From Amphimedon queenslandica (Eukaryota; Porifera; Demospongiae; Haplosclerida; Niphatidae), in the NCBI RefSeq assembly GCF_000090795.2, contig NW_003546335.1:134066-176845 (forward strand): a DNA stretch of 42,780 bases, read 5' to 3'. Below the pieces are notes generated by a model. That model searched no databases. It was not told the origin of the DNA and was given only the letters and a program-made list of their open reading frames with translations. The translations under genes and the position numbers were made by a program. Below are positions 26,483 to 36,793 of the stretch, in pieces (the first letter of the stretch is position 1; each line of letters starts with the position of its first letter).

Positions 26483-27928
26483 TCATGTAATGGCTTTTAA
26501 CATTTTCCCAGTTACTGGCCAAGTCTGTGCAGGAACACTCTGATTCCTTTGCTCTAGTATTGGTGGAAGGCGAATGTGCTCAGGGACTGGCCTCAAATTG
26601 AAAGTATTCCCTTCAACTGACAGCAGTCCCAGATCAAGCTGACGACTAAAAAGCTATAGTATAAGAACATAAAGTAGTAGCAAGCAAGCCAGTGTCATCA
26701 TTACCTTGTTAGTGGACGGGTTTCTTGATAGTGCATCAGAGCTGCTGGAGTCAATTAGTGTTGAGTGGTTCCCTGGTATTGAGAATAGTTTCTGGGCTGT
26801 CTCTAGCTCAATGTGCTGCGTATGATATATTCTACCCATTACTTCGAGGTTTCGCCTCTCCAAGTTGTCAACATCACTTTGGAGCTTTTTCTCCATATCT
26901 TGCAAAAATGATATCTATAGAATAAAATCCTTCAGCACAGTTGTATCGTGATTATTTATTACTTGTTGCTTTAGCCAACTGTTGTCTGATATCTCTCCTA
27001 TAGCACTGCTGTCCATTGTGAGAAGTAGTCTCTACGGTATTTTTAATAATTATTATTTTTGTCGTTGTAAACCTTTACCTCTGACACTTTCTCTTTCTGC
27101 ATCTCAGCAAGCAATGAAAGTCTCTGATCCACACGAGCTTTAGACACTTCAAGTTCCTTTGTAAGCTCTTCTGCTTAAACAATCAACATCAAGGGATGAA
27201 TGCATGGGAAGATACCTTCAATATTTTTCTCCGCTTTTTTCCAGCTGACCATAGCTTCCTTCATGCTAGCTATGTAATTTTTTCTTTCGTGTTGTACTCT
27301 ATCCTGCAGTTTATACTCAAACTTTTGTGGTCTATTCATGCATATATTACCTTATAGTCTCTCAGTCTAGATAATTCCTTGTAGGCATAGTCTAATTTCT
27401 TGTCTTCCTCATCAATGGCCGTTACTAAGTTGGCAATGTCTTGTCTTGCCTTTCTCACCATATCAAGTTTGTCGAGCATGGCTTTTTCCACATCTTCCCT
27501 CCCAACTGTCTCTGACTGGGATATTTTCTTCTCAAACTCTTTGGCTTCTTCAATCAGTGTTTCTAAATGACGTCCTTTTTCTTGGTTAATTGAGTAATTC
27601 TATATATATACACATTGTGGCTCTGCTTTAAAGAAACACTGAAACATTATTATATCCACCTTTTGCTTTTGCTGGTAATTTCTGTCCTTCATAGATTCTG
27701 CTTCTTCAGCAAATATGTCAATAACGTCTTTCTTTCCTGTGATCCTAATGATTAAGTTGAGTTGCAACTTGGTAGCATTCACTCTTGCGCTGACCTGTAT
27801 GCATAAAGAGCCTCTAGAGCACTTTGTCTGCTGTCAGAGAAGTCAGGTGGTGGAGGTAAGCCTCCATCACCTCCCCCGCCTTTTCCTTTGCCTCCTTTCT
27901 TGCCTCCCTTCTTCTTTTTACCAGGCAT
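26483..27928 (-). CDS. CCDC83: CCDC83-like coiled-coil protein, eight exons (365 aa)
   Basis: Exons: 27795-27928, 27660-27744, 27351-27599, 27216-27303, 27079-27170, 26963-27031, 26705-26914, 26483-26653. All borders are GT-AG and phases agree (1098 nt with stop). The N-terminus is a Lys/Gly-rich tail (MPGKKKKGGKKGGKGKG), common in ciliary coiled-coil proteins. The body is almost wholly helical coiled coil. GREDVEKAMLDKLDMVRKAR and EISDNSWLKQQISFLQ resemble the 'REDVEEAM' and 'NDWLKKEV' segments I recall from vertebrate CCDC83. The C-terminus (GLLSVEGNTFNLRPVPEHIR) is non-helical. A role in cilia or sperm is plausible but unproven. Other ciliary coiled-coil families cannot be fully excluded. 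Confidence 0.7.
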
Positions 27929-28378
27929 TTGCAAGAACTGTCTGTAACTGCGGTTGCTAGGTGGGGCTACTTATTAAAAGTTAAGTCTAGTTATTAAAAG
28001 TTATTTGGAGTAGTTATAATTTGTTTGCGTGGGCGTTTTGTGTGAATTAATTTATCAAAATTTTGTATGGACATGACCCTATTATTTATACTCTTGACAT
28101 GACTAGTGATGTCACATTGAGATTAGCATTTGCAGGTACAGTGTATTTTATTTCTTGGGATAAACAAGCAGAGGCAAGCTGTGGTTATTTATATAGTTTT
28201 GAAAGTACATAAAAGGCATAGGGCGTTGCCCATAATCAGATTTATGTGTATGATCTATCACTTACGGTTTTACATGAAGGCTTCTATCTTACTACATAGC
28301 AATAGTGATTCTGTTTATATATAAAAGTCTGCACTCATAGTATTAGTCTACTGAATTGCTGCTTTTTTTACACAAGAG
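27929..28378. promoter_or_regulatory. 450-bp divergent intergenic region
   Basis: Separates the CCDC83-like start (minus) from the receptor start (plus). A TATA box TATAAAAG lies at 28320-28327, 52 bp before the receptor ATG, the same spacing as in the LamG-like genes. No TATA is seen on the CCDC83 side. Confidence 0.55.
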
Positions 28379-31300
28379 ATGTGTCTCCTCTTATTAGCTG
28401 TTTTCCTACTCTCCATTAGCTCCTCTGATGTCTCTTCTCATCAAGAGTACATAAAGGTCCTGTATGTATCTGATAACTGCAGCTCAGTTGCTCATACACC
28501 TTGTGATGCTTTATCAGTGTATGCTCAGAATATATCTCAATTCAATAATGCAATCTTCTACTTCATTGGAACAAGTAATATTAACTCTAGTATTACAATT
28601 GATTCAGTGGATAATATTGCTTTACATGGAATGTTGGAAGTGGACAATGTTCCAATTGTAAAATGCAGAAATCATAAAAGCGAGTTCAGTATTAAACACA
28701 GCAGTCACGTTTCATTGTCTAATGTATCATTCCATAACTGCTACACAAGACTTTACTATTCTCAAAATATAACAATAACTGGCTCTTCTTTTAAAGCTAG
28801 CCCTGATGATTATGGTGTACATGTTATATTCTCAAATGCTTTTGATGTCAACTTATTTTCTTCAAGTTTTACAAACATAATTGTGCAGTTTTTATACAAC
28901 CCACCTAAAGAAACATGCCACCATAAATTGCATCATTACTCACTGATGTTGGTTAATGTTTCTTTGTTCGGTAGAATGATTGAAATAAATCTTAAGTACA
29001 GTACATCATACAATCTGTCAATCATCATTGATCATGTTAATATTAGCAAACGGATAGATTACAGTAGGAATGGTAGCATATACTTCATCCTTCATGCATC
29101 TCTTTTTAATGCAGTTGTCACTCATTCATCATTTTATGATAGTACATCAGCAATAGGTCTCAGAATAGAAACAATGAGGTACACAAATGTAACTTGTGAT
29201 ATTGATGGGGTTCGGCTAGTTTCTACTCTTCTTATTGAAGACAGTCAAAGTTTTGGCAATGAATGGGGAGTAGTTATCAAAGGAGGCTATACTAGATTTA
29301 ATAGTGCTCTTAATATTGTCATTAAACTGAGTGCAATATTTGATAATCTTAATGGTGGCCTGCACATTGATGGGAGCTTTTTGGCATCAACCATTAGCAT
29401 TATAGATACTAAGCTTGCAGGTAATATGATAAACAACATATTAAATTGTCATTCTATTTTTTTGAGCAATGTTACTATTGCCAATAGTCTATCAACAGGA
29501 CTGATACTAATAGGCTCAATTGTAACAGTCTATAATAGTTTAGTATTCAGAAACAACACAGGAGTGACTGGAGGAGGCCTACAGATGAATGCGACATCTT
29601 ATCTAGTTTTTTCACCAGAAGCTTCAATTAAGTTTATAGATAATTATGCATCTTATAGAGGAGGAGGGATTTATTATGATACTTTAATAGCTACCTGCCC
29701 ATTTCAATCATTACAATTCAATTCTGAATCACCAGTATCTTTCACTTTTTGGAACAACACTGCCAAAGTAGCTGGTGATGACATGTATGGAATTATTACT
29801 TCTCGATCAGACTGTAATGTTCTGCTAAATATTACAAATCCAATCATAAAGACATCAGGAATCCCAGATAAATTGTGTTATTGCAATTTTAAAAATGATG
29901 TACAGTATCACAACTGCTTTTACAATATACCAGAACAGAATATTTTTCCTGGCCAAAGTTTAAAGTTTAACGTGGCTTTGTTTGGTCTAGAATATAATGC
30001 AGAGCAGAGTAGTGTTACTGATGGTACAGTGTATGTATTTATTGATGGAGTATTGGTCAATCATACTTACATTACTAGTAACTGTTCATTGATTAAATAT
30101 TCACCTAAGCAACCAAACTACACTAGATACCAAATTAGATTGTCATCAGATAAAAAATACGAATACTATCGCTTTGTTCAGTCTTATTTCACTATTCATG
30201 AGTGTCCCATTGGTTTCAATGTAAGCAATTCACAAGGAATTTGTACTTGCAGTCAAAGTGTTTCAAGAGAAAATGTAACATGTGACATAAATACTCTAAA
30301 CATTACACACAATGGTCTACTGTGGATTGGAACATATCATACCAGTACACCTTTCAATGCTAATGCAACCAATCCTAATGCATGCATTATCAATGAGGAC
30401 TGTCTCCTCTATTGTTCTCCTAATCCTGTTACCTTCAAGTTGAATGACACTGATGCTCAATGTGTAGATAATAGAGGACGATTAATGTGTGGATCATGTA
30501 GAGGTGAATACAGTCTACTATTGGGATCAAACAAGTGTGGACAGTGTCATGATGATTACATGATGATAGCTTGGGTCTCTCTATTTGCAGTGATGGGTGT
30601 AATGCTTGTGCTTCTCCTGATTGCTCTCAATTTAACAGTATCAGTGGGCACACTCAATGGTCTATTGTTTTATGCTAACATTGTCAAGCTATATGAGCCA
30701 GTTTTTATAAGGGAAAGGACAATACCAGTATTGAGTCAAGTGATATCTTGGATTAATTTAGATTTTGGGTTTGAAATTTGTTTTTACAAGGGCATGGACA
30801 GCTATGTCAAACAGTTGCTCCAGTTTGCTTTTCCATTTTACTTGTGGATTATTATTATTGTCATTATACAGGTGTGTAGGAGATATGGTAAAATATCAAG
30901 ACTGATGGGGTCGCATGCTGTTCCTGTATTATCAACACTTTTCCTTCTCTCATACACCAAACTAGTACGTACTATCGTGATTGTGCTGCACAAACGTGAG
31001 GTAACAGTTCAATGTACAAGCAAATCAATTGTTTTGAACTTATGGTATGAGGATCCTAATGTTGAATATGCTAAAGGTAAACATGCTGGACTATTTGGAA
31101 TTGCTCTGTTTGTGTCGATTATCTTCATCTTACCATACACACTGTTTCTCCTATTCAGTCCTCTTCTTGAGAAGTACCTCTCAAATTACAGGATTTTTAG
31201 AAAGCTTTGGAGTCGATTCAAGCCTATTATTGATGCTTATAGTGGCCCAATGAAAGATGAATATCGATTCTGGCCTGGTCTACTGCTAGTGGCTAGGTTA

Positions 31301-31780
31301 CCAATTCTTTTGTCTGTTACGTTAGTTGACAGTTTCATTAGATCACACTTCTTCTTATTGTCTATGCTACAAACAGTACTAGTTATTGTACTGTCACTAG
31401 GGCATTGTTTTAGTGGAGTTTACAAGAAAAGAATAAACAATATCATTGAAGTTTGGTTCCTGTTTAACTTGTGCATCATGATTGGTCTATCAGTAGCTTT
31501 CAAGAATCACAGTGAATCTGTTAATAAGATCTGGTACAGTATTTGTTTATCCATTTTTACTGCTAGCTTTGTGTCAATCATTGTTTATCATTTCTATCTA
31601 CAGCTATCGCACATGAAATGGTACAGTGCACTATTAAGGAAGGCAACCAGGACAATAGACGATCAAGAACTCCTTTTAGATAGCATGCACAAAACAGTTG
31701 ATGAACAAATGAAAGAAATTATTCCAAGTTCTAGTGATGTAATGAGAGACAGTTGTGAATCAGTTGTTGATTTATATTGA
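28379..31780 (+). CDS. Beta-helix plus multi-span membrane receptor (1133 aa)
   Basis: Single exon. Signal peptide 1-20 (MCLLLLAVFLLSISSSDVSS). Residues about 25-480 are repeated short strands with N-glycosylation sequons (SLSNVSFHNCY, NITITGSSF, FLSNVTIANS, LVFRNNTGVTGGGLQM, FIDNYASYRGGGIYYD), a parallel beta-helix of the type seen in Pmp/pectate-lyase-like surface proteins. A Cys-rich region follows, ending CGSCRGEYSLLLGSNKCGQC (about 705-723). From about 727 to 1080 there are roughly seven or eight hydrophobic spans with NGLLFYANIVKLYEP, SWINLDFGFEICFYKGMD and VPVLSTLFLLSYTKLVRTI, a conserved membrane module recurrent in sponge genomes. A cytoplasmic tail of about 50 residues ends DSCESVVDLY. 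Probably a cell-surface sensor; ligand and signalling route unknown. Confidence 0.88.
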   Translation: MCLLLLAVFLLSISSSDVSSHQEYIKVLYVSDNCSSVAHTPCDALSVYAQNISQFNNAIFYFIGTSNINSSITIDSVDNIALHGMLEVDNVPIVKCRNHKSEFSIKHSSHVSLSNVSFHNCYTRLYYSQNITITGSSFKASPDDYGVHVIFSNAFDVNLFSSSFTNIIVQFLYNPPKETCHHKLHHYSLMLVNVSLFGRMIEINLKYSTSYNLSIIIDHVNISKRIDYSRNGSIYFILHASLFNAVVTHSSFYDSTSAIGLRIETMRYTNVTCDIDGVRLVSTLLIEDSQSFGNEWGVVIKGGYTRFNSALNIVIKLSAIFDNLNGGLHIDGSFLASTISIIDTKLAGNMINNILNCHSIFLSNVTIANSLSTGLILIGSIVTVYNSLVFRNNTGVTGGGLQMNATSYLVFSPEASIKFIDNYASYRGGGIYYDTLIATCPFQSLQFNSESPVSFTFWNNTAKVAGDDMYGIITSRSDCNVLLNITNPIIKTSGIPDKLCYCNFKNDVQYHNCFYNIPEQNIFPGQSLKFNVALFGLEYNAEQSSVTDGTVYVFIDGVLVNHTYITSNCSLIKYSPKQPNYTRYQIRLSSDKKYEYYRFVQSYFTIHECPIGFNVSNSQGICTCSQSVSRENVTCDINTLNITHNGLLWIGTYHTSTPFNANATNPNACIINEDCLLYCSPNPVTFKLNDTDAQCVDNRGRLMCGSCRGEYSLLLGSNKCGQCHDDYMMIAWVSLFAVMGVMLVLLLIALNLTVSVGTLNGLLFYANIVKLYEPVFIRERTIPVLSQVISWINLDFGFEICFYKGMDSYVKQLLQFAFPFYLWIIIIVIIQVCRRYGKISRLMGSHAVPVLSTLFLLSYTKLVRTIVIVLHKREVTVQCTSKSIVLNLWYEDPNVEYAKGKHAGLFGIALFVSIIFILPYTLFLLFSPLLEKYLSNYRIFRKLWSRFKPIIDAYSGPMKDEYRFWPGLLLVARLPILLSVTLVDSFIRSHFFLLSMLQTVLVIVLSLGHCFSGVYKKRINNIIEVWFLFNLCIMIGLSVAFKNHSESVNKIWYSICLSIFTASFVSIIVYHFYLQLSHMKWYSALLRKATRTIDDQELLLDSMHKTVDEQMKEIIPSSSDVMRDSCESVVDLY

Positions 31781-31870
31781 TTTATTTTTAATTTGTAAGT
31801 AAATTCTTCAAATTTTGCCTCTATTTTGGATTTTTAGGTGGGGCTGTAGAATAAACTTTATTAACAGTTG

Positions 31871-31882
31871 TGCGCATGCGCA
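31871..31882. promoter_or_regulatory. NRF-1 palindrome upstream of SNX3
   Basis: TGCGCATGCGCA, a perfect match to the NRF-1 consensus, 52 bp before the chosen start codon. Confidence 0.75.
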
Positions 31883-31933
31883 AAAATGGTTAAGTTTATG
31901 GGCGTACCCACCTTCCCTTTAACAAAGTTAAAG

Positions 31934-34630
31934 ATGGCGGATGGAAAAAGCGGTGCTACCGGTTCTACACCAGAAACTTCTATAAAGAGGCTTGACTTTA
32001 AGAAGCAGACACTAGACGATGCGTACGCAGTACCGGCTAATTTATTAGAAATAGAAGTTAGCAATCCAGAGACTCATGGACTAGCTAGAACTCGCTACAC
32101 CGATTATGAAGTCAAAATGAAGGCAAGGACTTAACTTCTTGTTGCAAAAAGTCATTGTTCTCTGTTGTATTGCCTCATTAGACCAACATACCTGTCTTCA
32201 AAATAAAAGAGTCCTCTGTTAGGAGACGATATAGAGATTTCGAGTGGTTAAAAAAGGAACTAGAGAGGGATAGCAAAGTAATAAATGACAACATTCACAT
32301 TTGAGCGTATCTTACGTCATTGACTGCTGGTGTGCTGAATAGTTAAAACAAACACTTGCTGTATAGTTTTTTCCTTATGCGTGCTGACATAGCTACCTTA
32401 TTACAGATATTATAGATTTAAATGTTACAAGACTACTGCTGTCTGCTAATATTTCACCTTTGTTCTCTGAACACTCAACTTGTTGACATATTTGGAGTCG
32501 TTGTAATAGCTCCACTTGTCAAATTGTCATAGCATATTCCTTATAGGCTACCCATTAAAACAGACAGTTTATTATATTATAATGGCCATATATAAATGTG
32601 TGTATAATATATTATACATGTATATAATATTAAGTCTATTTTGCTAGATTGTTGTACCTCAGTTGCCTGGCAAAGCTGTTAAGAGGCAGTTGCCATTCAG
32701 AGGAGATGATGGTAAGTAAACTCCTTATTAGCAGTACACACTATTGAATGGTTCAAACTTCATAGTATTGGCTTGTACATGTAGTATCTTTGCTATTTCC
32801 TTGCTTGACACACTGTACAATTAATTACTCCTTGCACTATCGTGCAATTTGATTGTGGTTATTTTACACTCAGGCATCTTTGATGATGATTTTATTGAGG
32901 AGAGAAGAAAAGGGCTAGAAGAGTTTTTAAACAAGTGAGTTTTACTATACTACAATCCCTGACTTTCTGAGAGGCTGTACTATAGTATACAAGCCTGAAA
33001 CTGAATAGTGCATTTTGCAGACTCCTACTGTTATCATAATAATTATTGGTGTGAATAAGAAACAAAGTGTTAAAAGGGTTCAAAGTCACACGTAGAAATT
33101 AATAATGAAGGAGATAATTGTGATCCAAATAATCCAGTATTTATGATTATTATGTGGGGATTATGTCTTGATATTGAAGTCTCATTTAAAGGATGACGAT
33201 CAGGGTTTCTCATAAGATTATTGCATAGTGTTCAGCTTCTTGTCAGTGGTTTTTAAAGTTGCTCAAAAATTGGCTCAAAGTCCCTGTACTATAGTACATG
33301 GTCCCTGGCCAAATTTTGCCAAAATTTAAAAGGAGAGAATTTGCCATTTTAATAATTTTTTCTGATACATATACATGTACTTATGTTGTGTAGAAAGTTT
33401 GAGATGATTTCGATCAAATTTGGATTTTTTATGAATTTTTAAAGTTACTCCAAAATCAGCTCAAAGTCCCTGTACTATAGTACACGGTCTCGGGCCAAAT
33501 TTCGCCAAAAATGGCTAGGAGAGAATTCTCCATTTTTATATTTTTTCCTGATACATATAAATGTTCTTATGCTGCATAGAAAGTTTGAGCTGATTCCGAT
33601 CAAAATTAGATTTTTTATGAATTTTTAAAGTTACTCCAAAATCAGGTCAAAGTCCCTGTACTATAGTACACGGTCTCGGGCCAAATTTTGCCAAAAATGG
33701 CTAGGAGAGAATTCTTCATTTTTATATTTTTTCCTGATACATATACATGCTCTTATGCTGCATAGAAAGTTTGAGCTGATTCCGATCAAAATTAGATTTT
33801 TTATGAATTTTTAAAGTTACTCCAAAATCAGGTCAAAGTCCCTGTACTATAGTACACGGTCCCGGGCCAAATTTTGCCAAAAATGGCTAGGAGAGAATTC
33901 TTCATTTTTATATTTTTTCCTGATACATATACATGCTCTTATGCTGCATAGAAAGTTTGAGCTGATTCCGATCAAAATTAGATTTTTTATGAATTTTTAA
34001 AGTTACTCCAAAATCAGGTCAAAGTCCCTGTACTATAGTACACGGTCCCGGGCCAAATTTTGCCAAAATTTAAAAGGAGAGAATTTGCCATTTTAATAAT
34101 TTTTTCTGATGCATATACATGTACTTATGTTGTGTAGAAAGTTTGAGATGATTTCGATCGAATTTGGATTTTTTATGAATTTTTAAAGTTGCAAAGCATG
34201 CTGCTTAGCTCACTTAGCAACAAATAGCATTGCTCTGTGGTACTATAAACCAACATTCATAATAATACATTGTAGCTATTGTATTCTCAGCCTTTTAGTT
34301 TCAAAGCATGATTGTTATCCTTGTGTGGCTTTCATGAGAGCTAAGGCCCACATTTAATCATGTTATCGTGACTAATTGCATTCTTATAATAACGTACATG
34401 TTGTTGTTTTAAAAGAACATGTTTTAGATCAACACAACGGCTACCATTTTATGTTTACATGATTATTCGTAAATAAATAAGTGTAATGTTGGTATTTTTT
34501 ACATTTTTTATCTTGTTCTAGAGTTGCTGGTCACCCTCTGGCACAGAATGAGCGCTGTCTACACATGTTCCTGCAAGAGCCAATCATTGATAAGAATTAT
34601 GTCCCTGGGAAGGTTCGAGTTAACAATTAA
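31934..34630 (+). CDS. SNX3: Sorting nexin 3, five exons (172 aa)
   Basis: PX-domain protein that binds PI3P on early endosomes and drives retromer-dependent recycling (for example of Wntless). Exons: 31934-32122, 32182-32277, 32648-32711, 32874-32934, 34522-34630; phases agree. The first donor reads AAG|GCAAGG, a probable GC-AG intron of 59 bp. The PX domain shows LEIEVSNPETHG, IPVFKIKESSVRRRYRDFEWL (the RRYSDF-type PI3P site), PQLPGKAVKRQLPFRGDDGIFDDDFIEERRKGLEEFLNKVAGHPLAQNERCLHMFLQE. All match SNX3/SNX12 closely. The start at AAGATGGCGG fits a YY1-like initiator spanning the ATG; an in-frame Met at 31868 is possible but less likely, as it overlaps the NRF-1 site. Intron 4 carries a 186-bp satellite array. 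Confidence 0.95.
33201..34195 (-). repeat. Second 186-bp satellite array, five units, in SNX3 intron 4
   Basis: The palindrome TGTACTATAGTACA recurs at 33285, 33471, 33657, 33843 and 34029, exactly 186 bp apart each time. Orientation is opposite to the 8.1-9.95 kb array. The left border CAGGGTTTCTCATAAGAT at 33201 is a hAT-like terminal repeat; the right one is not evident. Confidence 0.93.
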
Positions 34631-34696
34631 TGACAGTTTATGTTATGAAGATAGCAGCAGCTAACTATGGCACATTTATACATTATGCAATTGTTA

Positions 34697-34699
<3 letters not shown>

Positions 34700-34736
<37 letters not shown>

Positions 34737-34748
34737 GATTATTATTAT
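34700..34748 (+). repeat. (ATT)n microsatellite
   Basis: About 49 bp of ATT trinucleotide repeat with one ACG interruption, just after SNX3. Confidence 0.95.
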
Positions 34749-34901
34749 GTGGATATTAATTAGTAGTTGTGCTTTTTAGTGTTAATTTAAGTAATTATTT
34801 TAAATGTTGATTATTACATTATCTTTATAACAAATGGGTGTGTCTAAAAGGTTTTGGGGCGTGGTTTGATAATTTTTTGAGGGCGTGTACTGCAAGGCAG
34901 A

Positions 34902-36058
34902 ATGAGTGTTGGTTCAAAGCTTAAAAACTTTTTCTCTGGTGGAGATGAGGAAGAAGAAACCATTCCAGAACCAGAGGAAGATGATACCAGAGGATTTCTA
35001 ACAGATTCTGTAGATTCAGTAAATACATAATTAACACAAAAATGCATTGAGTAAACACATGTGGGCCATTCATTAGGATCAAGTCAATTGAAATGCAGTA
35101 TTACTTAATCATAGACTATAATACTAGTGATGTGTTGTATTATTAATGCATAAAGGGAGGCCAAGCTGAATTTTAAAAATTAATTATTTTTCTGACATAT
35201 TGTTTACTCTTTAGCATGCTAATTGAATTTTTTATCAGTTATTTTTACATAATTTTTTCTTTTTGTGATAGGTAAAAAGTAAAGTGACTGGAATAAAGTT
35301 ATCTTGGCAACAGCGAATCATTGGGTTTATTATCTGTGCGGTTATTGCAGCCATTTTCATTGTTGTGGTAAGACAGAGTCTTAAACTGTATACTGGAAAT
35401 ATTTAAATGACCGTATCCATTATAGGGTTGTGCTATTGCAGGTGCAAGTCCACCAGCATTTGCTGTTTTATTTAGTATTGGAACGATCACTGCTGTAGTG
35501 AGGTATGTGGGTTATAAATGGTAAAAGGGATCATCACTGTTGTACATGTAGTACTTTCTTTCTAATGGGCCCAATAACTCAGTTAAAGAAATTAACCAAC
35601 GTCAAGGAAAACACAACCGAGGTCATTATAAAGATTGTTGCTATTGTAACGTTTATTTTGGCAGTCATATTGGCCATTGTGTGTGCAGCTGTGGTAAGAA
35701 ACTCTATTTTATAATGCGTCAGATTTTAGATTCATTTGTTATCACTGTCACATTATTGATTCAATGACGGATAACTGCTTTTGTTACCAAACTAGAAACA
35801 ACCTATACTGGCAATCTTGTTAGCTGTTATTCAAGTGATAGCTCTAATTGTGTAAGTAGCTCCAGTTAGTAATTTAGATTAGGTATAATAATATTTCTCT
35901 CTTCTGTAGTTATGCTATAACACTTATTCCATTTGCAATGTAAGTCAACAGACTATGAAATGTATTATAGTTATAATTATAATTGCATTATTATTCATTG
36001 CAGGAGTTTCATTATAAGAGGATGCAAGTCCATATTCTCTACAGTGTCATCTGGTTAA
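34902..36058 (+). CDS. SFT2D2: SFT2-domain vesicle transport protein, seven exons (190 aa)
   Basis: Small tetraspan Golgi/endosome protein; yeast Sft2 acts in retrograde vesicle fusion at the Golgi. Exons: 34902-35018, 35272-35367, 35426-35502, 35552-35693, 35796-35851, 35910-35939, 36004-36058; all GT-AG and in phase (573 nt). The N-terminus is cytosolic and acidic (SGGDEEEETIPEPEEDD). The SFT2 domain begins LSWQQRIIGFIICAVIAAIF, followed by FAVLFSIGTITAV, the family hallmark STFFLMGPITQLKKL, two more spans (IVAIVTFILAVILAIVCAAV; PILAILLAVIQVIALIVYAI) and LIPFAM. C-terminus FIIRGCKSIFSTVSSG. Which of SFT2D1, 2 or 3 it is orthologous to is unclear. Exon 6 is only 30 nt. Confidence 0.92.
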
Positions 36059-36793
36059 GGGACAGTAACTCGCATTGTAATAATTATAATACTTTGTACG
36101 TATTTGTATGCAATGATTTAATGACTTTAAACCAGTCAATGGAACTGGCAGATACATCAATAATAATACATGAAATGATTGAAATCCTATTTTTAGAGTT
36201 TGTACTAAAGCCTGACTATTGCAGTCATTTACAGTACTGGGCCACCACCAGCAAGGTTTCCTAAAAACGTTGCTAAGTGATATAAACTGCTAAACTGCAT
36301 ACTTCATGAGCTGACAAGCCTTACAGCATATGGAGCAACTTTTAAAATTCATAAAAAAATCAAATTTGGACCAGAATCAGCTCTAGAGTCTACACAACAT
36401 AAAAACATATACTGGTATATGTATCAAAAACATTTTTAAAATTGAGATTTTTTTTCCTTTTAATTTTTGGTGAAATTTGGCCCAAGACCATCCACAGGGA
36501 TTTTGGCCTGACTTTTGACAAGCTGCTGTGCTATCCTGTGGAAAGCCCTGACCAAGAGTATACACTTAGACTTAGTAAAACTTCTTGTGCACCACTATGA
36601 TCTGTAACAACTCTTGCAATAGTTTAACAATGCCATCGCAAGTACAAATCTCTTTTTACATAAAAAATAAAATTATGCACCAGCAAAAATTTTTTTAAAA
36701 AGATAATTACTGCAGAAATCAAAATAGGGCACAAAAAGGGAGACAATAAGGAACTAATAAATACAACAATACAGAAGCATAGGAATATATAGT
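36059..36793. other. Convergent 3' spacer with a hAT-like element
   Basis: Between the stops of the SFT2 gene and the LolA-like gene. About 36330-36550 is a single 186-bp-family unit with a right terminal repeat CCTGTGGAAAGCCCTG at 36535-36550. About 36690-36790 resembles 39900-39995, the 3' flank of the neighbouring paralogue, showing that the tandem duplication included the 3' UTR. Confidence 0.65.

Noticed and set aside
26483..27928. BBOF1 as the identity of the coiled-coil gene
   Set aside because: The REDVE and SWLKQQ segments fit CCDC83 better; kept as a lesser alternative.
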